In this document: positions 18,769 through 27,731 of the stretch, one piece after another
Numbering within the stretch: position 1 is the first letter of the stretch
Layout of the letters: every line of letters begins with the position of its first letter
Origin: Undibacter mobilis
Lineage (GTDB): Bacteria; Pseudomonadota; Alphaproteobacteria; Rhizobiales; Xanthobacteraceae
Reading direction: 5' to 3'
DNA: 64,000 bases
NCBI RefSeq assembly: GCF_003367195.1
Contig: NZ_QRGO01000001.1
Span: forward strand, 1,598,501 to 1,662,500
Made by a program: the position numbers and the translations under genes
The notes under the pieces: model-generated
What the model saw: the letters and a program-made list of their open reading frames with translations, nothing else
What the model was told of the DNA's origin: nothing
Database searches by the model: none

Positions 18769-18858
18769 CGTCCCGGGCGACCGAAGGGAGACCCGGGACC
18801 CGTACGCTGTTTCCTCTCAAACGGCACGGCGTACGGGTCCCCGCTTTTGCGGGATGAC
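18769..18858. repeat. Intergenic palindromic element (copy 3)
   Basis: About 90 bp downstream of the phosphohexomutase gene. The left part has GTCCCGGG...CCCGGGACCCGTACGC and the right part GCGTACGGGTCCCCGC...GGGATGAC, so the element is a long imperfect inverted repeat with a central spacer. It differs from copies 1 and 2 in sequence but keeps the ends and the inverted GGACCCGTACG/CGTACGGGTCC core. It may also terminate transcription. Confidence 0.65.
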
Positions 18859-18912
18859 GAACCGAAATATCTTTCGCTGCCGCACGCCCGCGCGCTGTGA
18901 CACAATCGCGGC

Positions 18913-20040
18913 ATGCGCATCGCCATTCTCGGCGCCGGCCCGGCCGGCCTTTATCTGTCGTTCCTCATCAAACGCCGCGTGCCGAACGCGGACGTCACCG
19001 TGATCGAGCAGAATCCGGCCGACGCCACGTTCGGCTTCGGCGTGGTGTTCTCCGACCGCGCACTTGAATTCCTGCGCGAGGATGACGAGGAAACCTATGC
19101 CGCCATTGTGCCGGCGATGGTGTCCTGGCGCGATATGACGCTCAACCATCCCGCCGAGCGCATCGTCATCGACGGCATCGGATTTGCCGCCATCGAGCGG
19201 CTCAAGCTGCTGCAATTGCTGCAGGCGCGCGCGGCGTCGGTGAACGTTACGGCGATCTACGGCTGTACGGCGAAATCGCTCGACGAACTGGACGAGTTCG
19301 ATGTCGTCGTCGGCGCCGACGGCGTCAATTCGCTGGTGCGGCGGGCTTTCGCCAATGAGCTTGGCGCTACCGTGGGTGCTCTCACCAACCGTTTCGCCTG
19401 GTTCGGAACAAGCCAGGTCTTCGACACGCTGACGCAGACCTTTGTCGACACCGAATGGGGGGCATTCAACGCCCATCATTATCGCTATGCGCCGGATCGC
19501 TCGACTTTCATCGTCGAGACCTGCACCGATACGTTTGCGCGGGCGGGCCTTGCAGCGATGGGCCCTGCAGAATCACAGGTCTTTTGCGAGAAGGTCTTCG
19601 CCGCGACGCTCGATGGCGAGCCGCTGATCGCCAACAATTCGATCTGGCGGCAATTCCCGCTGGTGCACAATGCGCGCTGGTCATACGGCAAATACGTGCT
19701 GATGGGTGATGCGCTCCACACCGCGCATTTTTCCATCGGCTCCGGCACGCGCCTGGCGCTGGAAGACGCCATCGCGCTAGACAAGGCGCTGGCGGCGCAT
19801 CCGAAGGATGTGCCGTCAGCGTTTGCCGCCTATGAAGCAGCGCGTCGACCGGTGCTGGAAAAACTGGTTGGCGGCGCCAATGACAGCGCCACCTGGTACG
19901 AGCATTTCGGCGAGCACATGAAGCTCAAGCCCGCCGATTTCGCCATGAGCTACATCACCCGTTCCGGCCGCATCGATATCGAGCGGCTGCGAAAGCTGTC
20001 GCCGCGTTTTGTCGATTGGTACGAGGCGGCGAAGCTCTAG
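18913..20040 (+). CDS. FAD-dependent monooxygenase, salicylyl-CoA 5-hydroxylase-like
   Basis: 375 residues of the group A flavoprotein hydroxylase fold. ILGAGPAGLYLSFL binds FAD ADP at the N-terminus. VVVGADGVNSLVRR is the DG motif. LMGDALHTAHFSIGSGTRLA is the GD motif; this HTAHFSIGSGT form recalls salicylyl-CoA 5-hydroxylase and the hydroxylase half of 2-aminobenzoyl-CoA monooxygenase, where it is often fused to an OYE-type reductase. Here it stands alone, with no fused second domain. Its stop overlaps by 4 bp, tail to tail, with the SDR gene. A CoA-thioester aromatic substrate is inference. Confidence 0.85.
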   Translation: MRIAILGAGPAGLYLSFLIKRRVPNADVTVIEQNPADATFGFGVVFSDRALEFLREDDEETYAAIVPAMVSWRDMTLNHPAERIVIDGIGFAAIERLKLLQLLQARAASVNVTAIYGCTAKSLDELDEFDVVVGADGVNSLVRRAFANELGATVGALTNRFAWFGTSQVFDTLTQTFVDTEWGAFNAHHYRYAPDRSTFIVETCTDTFARAGLAAMGPAESQVFCEKVFAATLDGEPLIANNSIWRQFPLVHNARWSYGKYVLMGDALHTAHFSIGSGTRLALEDAIALDKALAAHPKDVPSAFAAYEAARRPVLEKLVGGANDSATWYEHFGEHMKLKPADFAMSYITRSGRIDIERLRKLSPRFVDWYEAAKL

Positions 20041-20822
20041 CTATTCCGCATCGCCTTGCGCAACGTCGGAAGTCCGATGCCGGTCGAATCGAAGCCACCA
20101 TCGACGCACAATATCTGCCCGGTGATGTAGCTCGCCCGCTCGCTGCACAGGAAGAAGATGGCTTCCGCCAATTCTTCCTCGAGACCGTAACGGTTGAGCG
20201 GCATGTGGTCGTGATAGTCGGCGCGGATTTCTGGCGTATGCACGGCTTTCGCCATCGCCGTATCCACCGGTCCAGGCGCCACCGCATTGACGCGGATGTT
20301 GTACTGCGCGAGCTCAGCCGCCTGCTGCTTGGTGAGATGCGCGAGCCCGGCTTTGCTCGTGCCGTAGGCGGTGCGTAACGTCGAGGCGCGGAGGCCGGAG
20401 ATCGACGTAATGTTGACGACGGCGCCGCCGCCGCCGTCGCGCATCATCGGCGCGGCCGCCTGCGTGCAAAGGAACGGCCCGGTGAGGTTGACGGCCAAGA
20501 CCCGAGACCAGTCTTCATAGGTGACGTCGAGGATCGGCTTGAAAATGGCGATTCCGGCATTGTTGACCAGCGCGTCGAGCCGGCCGAACTGGCGGCCCAC
20601 GGCGTCGAAGGCCAACGTCACCGCGTCCGGCTGCGATACGTCACATTCGATGGCAATGATGTCGTGCTCCTGAGCCAGTGCGGCATGGGCCGCATGCAGG
20701 GTCTCGGAATTGATGTCGAGCAGCGCGACTTTGTAACCCTCGGCCAGGAAACGCTTGGCCGTGGCCAGCCCGATGCCGCGTGCGGCGCCGGTCACCAGAG
20801 CCACCTTGTCAGACGTCGTCAT
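20037..20822 (-). CDS. SDR-family oxidoreductase
   Basis: 261 residues of the classical short-chain dehydrogenase family. The nucleotide motif TGAARGIG is at 11-18, NNAG at 87-90, and the catalytic Ser140, Tyr153 and Lys157 (YGTSK) are in place. The Asp at the end of beta-2 (LLDINSE) suggests NAD rather than NADP. A GGAGGG site precedes the ATG. It could be a 3-oxoacyl or hydroxy-acid dehydrogenase; the substrate is not deducible. It converges with the flavoprotein gene, and the two stop codons share CTAG. Confidence 0.9.
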   Translation of the reverse strand: MTTSDKVALVTGAARGIGLATAKRFLAEGYKVALLDINSETLHAAHAALAQEHDIIAIECDVSQPDAVTLAFDAVGRQFGRLDALVNNAGIAIFKPILDVTYEDWSRVLAVNLTGPFLCTQAAAPMMRDGGGGAVVNITSISGLRASTLRTAYGTSKAGLAHLTKQQAAELAQYNIRVNAVAPGPVDTAMAKAVHTPEIRADYHDHMPLNRYGLEEELAEAIFFLCSERASYITGQILCVDGGFDSTGIGLPTLRKAMRNS

Positions 20823-20925
20823 GATCCCTCCCGCAGGCCGGCGTTCCGCGCTCGGGCCTATTGGCTCACTTCAACCGGTTGCGTGGTCGCGATCAAGGGC
20901 GGGGCGGCGCGGCGTCGCCACAATC

Positions 20926-20939
20926 ATGCGCTAGATCAA
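20926..20939. promoter_or_regulatory. FixK/FNR-like box
   Basis: On the minus strand this 14-mer reads TTGATCTAGCGCAT. It matches the FixK/FNR form TTGA-N6-(T/G)CAA at seven of eight defined positions. It lies about 85 bp upstream of the eRF1-like gene ATG, a spacing compatible with activation at -41 if transcription starts near 20974. It could also serve the divergent SDR gene. Binding is inference. Confidence 0.4.
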
Positions 20940-21023
20940 AAACCTCTGGTCCGATCCGCGGCATAGTCCGCCACGAATAAAGGCCCCCGGTGGGCCGCTA
21001 TCTGTACCCAAGGGGTTTGCGCC

Positions 21024-21410
21024 ATGAGCCATTTTCACGCCGTCGTCTGGATCGATCACCGCGAGGCGCGGATTTTCCATTTCAACCCGACCGATGCTGA
21101 CAAGCAGGTCATCCACCCGGACAAGCCGGCCAAACACCTGCATCACAAGGCCGGCGAACTCGGCTCGGGCCACGCCGGCGCGGACCACGAATTCCTGCAC
21201 GCGGTGGCGCGGGCCTTTGCCGATGCCGGCGCCGTGCTGATCGCGGGACCGGGCAATGCCAAAAATGAACTGGTGCGTCACATCGAGTCGCACGACGCGC
21301 CGCTGAAAAAGCTGATCGCCGGTGTCGAGACGATCGATCACCCGAGCGACGGCCAACTCGTCGCCCATGCGCGCAAGTACTTCAAGGCCGAAGACCGCAT
21401 GACGCGGTGA
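21024..21410 (+). CDS. eRF1-domain-like (translational machinery) small protein
   Basis: 128 residues, His-rich, beginning HFHAVVWIDHREARIFHFN. This pattern recalls short proteins annotated as translational machinery protein in Bradyrhizobium relatives, thought to resemble the C-terminal domain of release factor eRF1/pelota. The LIAGPGNAKNELVRHIE segment fits that fold. There is no signal peptide. It lies behind a candidate FixK/FNR box, so oxygen-dependent induction is plausible. It is convergent with pheA, whose stop begins at the next base. The molecular role is unknown; assignment is from recall of the family. Confidence 0.7.
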   Translation: MSHFHAVVWIDHREARIFHFNPTDADKQVIHPDKPAKHLHHKAGELGSGHAGADHEFLHAVARAFADAGAVLIAGPGNAKNELVRHIESHDAPLKKLIAGVETIDHPSDGQLVAHARKYFKAEDRMTR

Positions 21411-22271
21411 TCAGTCCTCGTCGTCTTCCTTGAATGTGTTGCGATAGGGGTGCGCCGGATAGACACCGAGGATGCGCAATTCCTTGGAGAAGAAGGCGAG
21501 TTCTTCCAGCGCATGGACCAGTGCGGTGTCGTCGGGGTGGCCCTCGACGTCGGCATAAAACTGCGTGGCGAAGAAATTGCCGCCGACCATGTAGCTCTCG
21601 AGCTTGGTCATGTTGACGCCGTTGGTGGCGAATCCGCCCATCGCCTTGTAGAGCGCGGCCGGTAGGTTCCGCACTCGGAAGACGAAGGTCGTGATGACCT
21701 TGCCATTGCCGGGCTTGGCCCACTTCTTCTCGGGCGACAGCACGACGAAACGCGTCGTCGAATTCGACTCGTCCTCGACATTCTCTTTCAGGATGTTGAG
21801 GCCGTAAATCTCCGCGGCGAGCCGCGAGCCGATGGCGGCGCGGGTAATGTCATTGGCTTCGGCGATCTCGCGTGCCGAGCCGGCCGTATCGGCGCCGATC
21901 ACCGGCGCGAGCTTGAGGTCGCGGATGACCTTGCGGCACTGGCCGAGCGCCATCACATGGCTTTGCACCGTTTTGATCGTCTCAAGCGTTGCGCCTTTCG
22001 GCGCCATCAGTTGGTTGCGGATCGGCAGAAACCATTCGCCGATGATATGCAGCTTCGAGGTCGGCATCAGGTGGTGGATATCGGCGACGCGGCCGGCCAC
22101 TGAATTCTCGATCGGAATCATGCCGAGATCGACATCGCCGTTTTCCAGCGCGGTGAAGCAGTCCTCGAACGTGGCGGCGGGCACCGGCTCGCAATCCGGA
22201 TAGGCTTCGCGGCAGGCGAGGTCGGAATTCGCGCCGCGCTCGCCCTGGAAGATGATTTTCTTGGTGGCCAT
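21411..22271 (-). CDS. pheA: Prephenate dehydratase
   Basis: 286 residues, a monofunctional PheA. The PDT domain (IIFQGERGANSDLACREAYP; PIENSVAGRVADIHHLM) carries the catalytic STTRF motif (DESNSTTRFVVLS). A C-terminal ACT domain follows (TTFVFRVRNLPAALYKAMGG). The canonical ESRP phenylalanine-binding motif is replaced by LESYMVGG, the usual form in alphaproteobacteria as I recall. It converts prephenate to phenylpyruvate for phenylalanine. It follows kdsB by 51 bp on the same strand, and the two are probably an operon. Confidence 0.95.
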   Translation of the reverse strand: MATKKIIFQGERGANSDLACREAYPDCEPVPAATFEDCFTALENGDVDLGMIPIENSVAGRVADIHHLMPTSKLHIIGEWFLPIRNQLMAPKGATLETIKTVQSHVMALGQCRKVIRDLKLAPVIGADTAGSAREIAEANDITRAAIGSRLAAEIYGLNILKENVEDESNSTTRFVVLSPEKKWAKPGNGKVITTFVFRVRNLPAALYKAMGGFATNGVNMTKLESYMVGGNFFATQFYADVEGHPDDTALVHALEELAFFSKELRILGVYPAHPYRNTFKEDDED

Positions 22272-22322
22272 GTCATTGCTGCCTTGTGTGGCGGAGGGCG
22301 TACGCGGTGCCGGCGCGCTGAG

Positions 22323-23051
22323 TCAACCGGCCAGCATCTTGCGGGCTTTTTCCAGGTCCTCGGGCGTATCGACGCCGAGCGGCACGCTGCCGACCACGGC
22401 GACGTCAATACGCATGCCCGCGTCCATGGCGCGGAGCTGCTCCAGCCGCTCGCGCTGCTCGTTGGCGGACGGCGGCAGTTTCACGAAGCGCTCCAGCGCC
22501 GCGCGTTTATAGGCGTAGAGCCCGATGTGGTGATAATGCGGGCCGGGGCCTTCGGCGTTGGCACGGGTGAAGGTCTTGGCGCGCATGAGGCCCGGGCTGA
22601 TGGTGACGCCCTTGGCTTTGACCACGTTGGGATTGGTGAGCTCGGCCGGATCATGGATCACGGCGGCGAGGGTGGCGAGATCGACGGCGGGATCGGCCAG
22701 AGGGGCCAAAGCGGCCCGAATGTCCTCGGGCGTGACGGTCGGCAGGTCGCCCTGGACATTGACGATGTGGGCCACCCGGTGCTCAGGATCGAGCGCTTCG
22801 AGGGCCTCGAAGATGCGGTCGGAGCCGGACATATGGTCCGTGCGGGTCATCACCGCGCGGCCGCCGGCTTTTTCAACCGCCGCCTGAACCGCCTCGGAAT
22901 CGGTCGCCACGACGGCTTCGCCGATGCCGGCGGCTTCGGCCCGGCGCAAAACCTGAACGATCATCGGCAGGCCATTGATGTCCGCCAGCGGCTTGCCCGG
23001 CAGGCGGGTCGAGGCCATGCGGGCCGGTATGAGGATGAGGGTCGGGGCCAT
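22323..23051 (-). CDS. kdsB: 3-deoxy-manno-octulosonate cytidylyltransferase (CMP-Kdo synthetase)
   Basis: 242 residues. The nucleotide-binding [20 protein letters not shown] opens the protein, with ATDSEAV and NVQGDLPTV in the middle, and [21 protein letters not shown] and [12 protein letters not shown] in the C-terminal half. It activates Kdo with CTP for lipopolysaccharide inner core synthesis in the cytoplasm. It is first of the kdsB-pheA unit and divergent from the cytochrome c gene with a 119 bp shared intergenic region, a layout common in Rhizobiales. Confidence 0.96.
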   Translation of the reverse strand: MAPTLILIPARMASTRLPGKPLADINGLPMIVQVLRRAEAAGIGEAVVATDSEAVQAAVEKAGGRAVMTRTDHMSGSDRIFEALEALDPEHRVAHIVNVQGDLPTVTPEDIRAALAPLADPAVDLATLAAVIHDPAELTNPNVVKAKGVTISPGLMRAKTFTRANAEGPGPHYHHIGLYAYKRAALERFVKLPPSANEQRERLEQLRAMDAGMRIDVAVVGSVPLGVDTPEDLEKARKMLAG

Positions 23052-23170
23052 GAAAATTGCGCACTGAATAGCAATGGATCGAGGGGCTTATACGGGTTGC
23101 CAGAGCCCCGGCAAACCGGCTATCTGTCCGCCGGAATTACCCCGCATCCCCTCCTCGGGAGCCGTTCTCG

Positions 23171-23722
23171 ATGAACTCCTTCGAACTCAACAAGATTCTC
23201 GGCGCTGTCCTGGCGACCTGCTTGATCCTGCTGGGGCTGAATATCGGCGCTTCGGCGCTATTTGCCCCGGTCAAGCCAGCCAAGCCCGGCTACAACATCG
23301 CCGTGAAGGAAGACACCAAGGGTGGTCCGGCGGCGCCGGCCGAGCCGGAAAAGCCGATCGCTGTGCTGCTCGCCAGCGCCTCGGTGGAAAAGGGCGCGGC
23401 CGCTGCCAAGCAGTGCGCCTCCTGCCACACCTTCGAAAAGGGCGGCCCGAACCGCGTCGGCCCGAACCTCTACGACATCGTCGGCCACGAGCGCGGCACC
23501 GGCCGCGGCGGCTTCAACTTCTCGGCGGCGATGAAGGCCAAGGGCGGCGAGTGGTCCTTCGACGAGCTCAACGAGTTCCTGAAGAACCCGCGTGGCGCCA
23601 TCCCGGGCACCAACATGACCTTCGCCGGCATTTCGCGCGATACGGTCCGCGCCGACGTGATCGCCTATCTGCGTTCGCTGTCCGACAGCCCGAAGCCGCT
23701 GCCTGCTGCAGCGGCCAAGTAA
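23171..23722 (+). CDS. cycM: Membrane-anchored c-type cytochrome (CycM-like)
   Basis: 183 residues. An uncleaved N-terminal helix (residues 8-31) anchors the protein. A Pro/Ala linker follows, then a class I cytochrome c domain with the haem site CASCH (Cys82, Cys85, His86) and probable axial Met149 in IPGTNMTFAG. This fits CycM, which passes electrons from the bc1 complex to the aa3 oxidase in rhizobia. A GGGAGC sequence precedes the ATG. It ends at a clear intrinsic terminator. Confidence 0.93.
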   Translation: MNSFELNKILGAVLATCLILLGLNIGASALFAPVKPAKPGYNIAVKEDTKGGPAAPAEPEKPIAVLLASASVEKGAAAAKQCASCHTFEKGGPNRVGPNLYDIVGHERGTGRGGFNFSAAMKAKGGEWSFDELNEFLKNPRGAIPGTNMTFAGISRDTVRADVIAYLRSLSDSPKPLPAAAAK

Positions 23723-23745
23723 ACGGCACGCAACTTCCGATTTCG

Positions 23746-23773
23746 ACGGCCGGGCCCAAAGCCCGGCCGTTTT
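23746..23773 (+). terminator. Rho-independent terminator of the cytochrome c gene
   Basis: A perfect 10-bp stem ACGGCCGGGC/GCCCGGCCGT with a five-base loop (CCAAA), followed by a short T run. It begins 23 bp after the cytochrome c stop. Confidence 0.85.
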
Positions 23774-23951
23774 CGTTACAGGCCGGTTATTGCGGCGATT
23801 GGCCACGGAGATTTGAGGACATTCGGCTCTCCGAATGGCCGCGATGCTGGCAGGGGACCGAAAAACCGACATAATCGGAACCGAACTCGTCCGGGTCGGC
23901 TTGAGCCGGCGGAACTCACCCTGATACTGAATTTCGACAACGGCCCGCCTC

Positions 23952-25835
23952 ATGAAAATTTCCCGACGCAGCCTCCTTCAATCGACTGCCGCAGCGGTGG
24001 CGGCACCCGCCCTCGGAGGCATCGGTGCGCTTTCGTTCGGAGGCGTGGCCGTCGCACAGGACAAGCCGTGGAAACACGGCCTTTCCCTGTTCGGCGATGT
24101 GAAATATCCGGCGGGCTTCAAGAACTTCGACTACGTCAATCCGGCGGCGCCGCAGGGCGGCATCGTGCGGCTCGGCGCCTTCGGCACCTTCGACAACTTC
24201 AATGAAGTGGTCGCCATGGTGAAGGGCAACCTTGCCGGCGGCATTGGCCTCCTCAGCGAATCGCTGATGACGCAAGCCTTCGACGAGGTTTCCACCGAAT
24301 ATGGCCTGCTTGCCGACGGCGTACGCTATGCCGACGATTATTCGTGGGTGACCTATCGCATCAACGCCAAGGCGCGCTGGCACGACGGCAAGCCGGTGAC
24401 GGTCGATGACGTGATTTTCTCCTTCACGACATTGAAGGAGAATCGTCCGGACCTCGCCGCCTACTACAATCACGTCGTCAAGGCGGAGAAGACCGGCGAA
24501 CGCGAAATCACCTTCACCTTCGATGCGCCGGGCAATCGCGAACTGCCGCATATTGTCGGCCAGCTCACCATTCTGCCGAAGCACTGGTGGGAAGGCACGG
24601 ACAAGTCGGGCAACAAACGCGACGTCACCGCGACCACGCTGGAGCCGCCGCTCGGCTCAGGTCCGTACCGCGTCAAGGAGTTCGTGCCCGGCCGCACGAT
24701 CGTCTTCGAAAAGGTCGCCGACTATTGGGGCAAGGACCTCAATGTCAGTATCGGAACCAACAACTTCGTGCAGATCCGCTACGAGTATTTCCGCGACCTC
24801 ACGGTGTCACTCGAGGGCTTCAAGGGCGATCAGATCGACTGGCGCACCGAAAATAGCGCCAAGGATTGGGCGACGGCCTACGATTTTCCTGCCGTGCGCG
24901 ACAAGAAGGTGGTGCGCGAAGAATTCCCGATGACCAGCGTCGGCGTGATGCAGGCTTTCGCCTTCAATATTCGCCGCGACAAGTTCAAGGATGCGCGGTT
25001 GCGCCGGGCCTTCAACTTCGTCTTCGACTTCGACGAGATGAACCGGCAGTTGTTCTACGGCCAGTACAAGCGCATCGACAGTTATTTCTATGGCACCGAA
25101 CTGGCGTGCTCGGGCGTGCCGCAGGGTCTTGAACTCGACATCCTGAACGATGTGCGTGCCGAAGTGCCGGCGGAGTTGTTCACGCAACCCTACGCCAATC
25201 CGCCGGGCGGCGGGCCTGAAGTGCTGCGCAACAATCTGCGCTCGGCGCTGATGCTGATGCGCGAAGCCGGTTACGAGATCAAGGACACCAAACTGGTCCA
25301 TACCAAGACCGGCGAACGCCTCAAGGTCGAATTCCTGCTGCAACAGCCGACGTTCGAACGCGTCGTGCTGGCCTACAAGGCGTCCCTGGAGCGCCTCGGC
25401 ATCGAGGTGTCGCTGCGCACTGTCGATACCTCGCAATACGAAAATCGCCTGCGCCAGTGGGACTATGACATCATCGTCTCGAGCTGGGGGCAGTCGCTGT
25501 CGCCGGGCAATGAACAGCGCGAGTTCTGGGGTTCGAAGGCGGCGGACCGGCCCGGTTCGCGCAACACCATCGGCATCAAGAACCCGGCGGTCGACAAGCT
25601 GATCGAGCGTGTCATCTATGCCAAGACCCGCGAGGAGCTGGTTGCGGCCACCCACGCGCTCGACCGCGTGCTGCTCTGGAACAACTACGTGGTGCCGCAG
25701 TGGAGCTATCCATTCCAGCGCACGGCGCGCTGGGATCGCTTCGGGCGCCCCGAGACGCTGCCGAAATACGCGGCCTCGGCGTTCCCGACCATCTGGTGGT
25801 GGGATGAAGCGAAAGCGGCCAAGGCCAAACGATGA
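23952..25835 (+). CDS. Extracellular solute-binding protein, YejA-like, first copy
   Basis: 627 residues of the SBP_bac_5 family. The N-terminus has a twin-arginine-type signal (SRRSLLQSTAAAVAAP). The mature protein begins near DKPWKHGLSLFGDVKYP, typical of YejA proteins, and has the conserved WHDGKPVTVDDVIFSF segment. It should capture oligopeptides or peptide-like compounds for the permease encoded two genes on. It overlaps the next, paralogous binding-protein gene by 4 bp (ATGA), so both are translated from one message. Ligand differences between the two copies cannot be read here. Confidence 0.92.
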   Translation: MKISRRSLLQSTAAAVAAPALGGIGALSFGGVAVAQDKPWKHGLSLFGDVKYPAGFKNFDYVNPAAPQGGIVRLGAFGTFDNFNEVVAMVKGNLAGGIGLLSESLMTQAFDEVSTEYGLLADGVRYADDYSWVTYRINAKARWHDGKPVTVDDVIFSFTTLKENRPDLAAYYNHVVKAEKTGEREITFTFDAPGNRELPHIVGQLTILPKHWWEGTDKSGNKRDVTATTLEPPLGSGPYRVKEFVPGRTIVFEKVADYWGKDLNVSIGTNNFVQIRYEYFRDLTVSLEGFKGDQIDWRTENSAKDWATAYDFPAVRDKKVVREEFPMTSVGVMQAFAFNIRRDKFKDARLRRAFNFVFDFDEMNRQLFYGQYKRIDSYFYGTELACSGVPQGLELDILNDVRAEVPAELFTQPYANPPGGGPEVLRNNLRSALMLMREAGYEIKDTKLVHTKTGERLKVEFLLQQPTFERVVLAYKASLERLGIEVSLRTVDTSQYENRLRQWDYDIIVSSWGQSLSPGNEQREFWGSKAADRPGSRNTIGIKNPAVDKLIERVIYAKTREELVAATHALDRVLLWNNYVVPQWSYPFQRTARWDRFGRPETLPKYAASAFPTIWWWDEAKAAKAKR

Positions 25836-27685
25836 TGATTACACGGCGGCACGCGCTTCTCCTGTCTGCCGGCGCCGTCGCCGCCGTTCATTGGCCGCCG
25901 CGCGCCCACGCGCAAAGCCAGCCTATCGATCTCGACACCGAGCGTCATGGCATGTCGGCCTTTGGCGATCTGGCGCTGCCGGCGGACTTCAAGCACTTTC
26001 CTTACGTCAATCCCGACGCGCCGAAAGGCGGGGCTTTTTCGGAATCGATCGGGCGGCGCACGTATAACGGTTCGTTCCTCACCTTCAATTCCCTCAACAC
26101 TTACATCCTGAAGGGCGACGGCGCCTACGGGATGGACTGGACCTTCGCCACTTTGATGGTGAAGGCCGGCGACGAGCTGGACGCCATGTACGGCCTCGCT
26201 GCCAGGAGCGTGCGCATCTCCGATAATGGTCTGACCTATCGCTTCACCTTGCGCGATAACCTGACATTTCACGACGGTTCGCCGCTGACGGTGCATGATG
26301 TGGTCTGGTCGCTAAATACGCTGAAGGAAAAAGGCCATCCGATCATCACGCAATTGCTGAACGATCTCGACAAGGCGGAAGCCGAGGGCGACCGGGTCGT
26401 CGTCGCGCGCTTCAAGCCCGGCCGCGGGCGCGAGGTGCCGCTGTTCGTTGCGGGTTTGCCGATCCTGTCGAAGGCCTATTACGCCAAGAAATCGTTCGAC
26501 GAATCGACGCTCGATATTCCGCTCGGCAGCGGTCCTTACAAAGTCGGCCGTTTCGAGGTTGGGCGCTATATCGAATATGAGCGTGTGAAGGGCTGGTGGG
26601 GCGCCAAGCTGCCGGTCGAGATCGGGCAAAACAACTTCGACACCATCCGGTACGAATATTACCGCGACCGCGACGTGGCCTTCGTCGGCTTCACGGCGAA
26701 GAACTATCTGTTCCGGGAGGAGTTCACCGCGCGCACCTGGGCGACACGCTACGATTTTCCCGCCATCAAGGACGGCAAGGTCAAGCGCGATACCATCCCG
26801 GACGACACGCCGTCCGGCGCGCAGGGCTGGTTCATGAATACGCGGCGCGACAAGTTCAAGGATCGCCGGGTGCGTGAGGCGCTGATCGACGCCTTCGACT
26901 TCGAATACACCAACAAGAATATCATGTACGACGCCTACCTGCGGACGCATTCGGTCTTCCAGAATTCGCCGATGATGGCGCGGGGCAGGCCCGATGAGGC
27001 GGAGCTGAAGTTGCTCGAGCCGTTCCGCGGCAAGATACCCGACGAGGTGTTCGGCGAGCCCTATGTACCGCCGGTGACCGACGCTTCGGGTCAGGATCGC
27101 CGCGTGTTGCGTATCGCAGCGGGCAAGCTCAACGACGCCGGCATTGTGTTGAAAGACGGCAAGCGCGTGCTGCCGAATGGCCAGCCCTTCACCATCGAGT
27201 TTCTCAGCGAAGAGCCGAGCTTCAACCCGCATCACCTCGCTTATATCAAGAATCTCGAATTGCTCGGCATTCCGGCCAGTCTGCGCGTGGTCGACCCGGT
27301 GCAGTACCGCGCCCGCGTCGATACTTTCGATTTCGACCTCACCGTCGAGCGCATGGGCTTTTCATCGACGCCGGGCGATTCGTTGCGTAGCTATTTCATG
27401 GCCCAGGCGGCGAAGATCAACGGATCGAAGAATCTCGCTGGTATCGCCGATCCGGCGGTCGACGCACTGGTCGAGAAGATTGTCGCTGCGGCGACCCGCG
27501 AGGATCTGATCGCGGCCTGCAAGGCACTGGATCGGCTGATCCGCGCCGGACGGTACTGGATTCCGCAGTGGTACCTGGCTTCGCACCGCATCGCCTATTG
27601 GGACGTGTTCGGCCGTCCGGCGCGCCAGCCGCGCTACGACCGGGGCATTCCCGACATCTGGTGGGCGGCGGAGAAAAAGGGGTGA
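25832..27685 (+). CDS. Extracellular solute-binding protein, YejA-like, second copy
   Basis: 617 residues, a paralogue of the preceding gene with the same order of motifs (HGMSAFGDLALPADFKHFPY; FHDGSPLTVHDVVWSL; VEIGQNNFDTIRYEYYRD). It has a Tat-type signal (TRRHALLLSAGAVAA; cleavage after AHA). The ATG overlaps the stop of the first copy, so coupling is likely. Peptide ABC operons usually have one binding protein; two suggest a wider ligand range or a heteromeric receptor. No frameshift or lost segment is visible, so both look functional. Confidence 0.92.
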   Translation: MMITRRHALLLSAGAVAAVHWPPRAHAQSQPIDLDTERHGMSAFGDLALPADFKHFPYVNPDAPKGGAFSESIGRRTYNGSFLTFNSLNTYILKGDGAYGMDWTFATLMVKAGDELDAMYGLAARSVRISDNGLTYRFTLRDNLTFHDGSPLTVHDVVWSLNTLKEKGHPIITQLLNDLDKAEAEGDRVVVARFKPGRGREVPLFVAGLPILSKAYYAKKSFDESTLDIPLGSGPYKVGRFEVGRYIEYERVKGWWGAKLPVEIGQNNFDTIRYEYYRDRDVAFVGFTAKNYLFREEFTARTWATRYDFPAIKDGKVKRDTIPDDTPSGAQGWFMNTRRDKFKDRRVREALIDAFDFEYTNKNIMYDAYLRTHSVFQNSPMMARGRPDEAELKLLEPFRGKIPDEVFGEPYVPPVTDASGQDRRVLRIAAGKLNDAGIVLKDGKRVLPNGQPFTIEFLSEEPSFNPHHLAYIKNLELLGIPASLRVVDPVQYRARVDTFDFDLTVERMGFSSTPGDSLRSYFMAQAAKINGSKNLAGIADPAVDALVEKIVAAATREDLIAACKALDRLIRAGRYWIPQWYLASHRIAYWDVFGRPARQPRYDRGIPDIWWAAEKKG

Positions 27686-27731
27686 GGGGAGATTGCGTGA
27701 CGGACCGGCCATACTGCGCTAACAGGATCAC

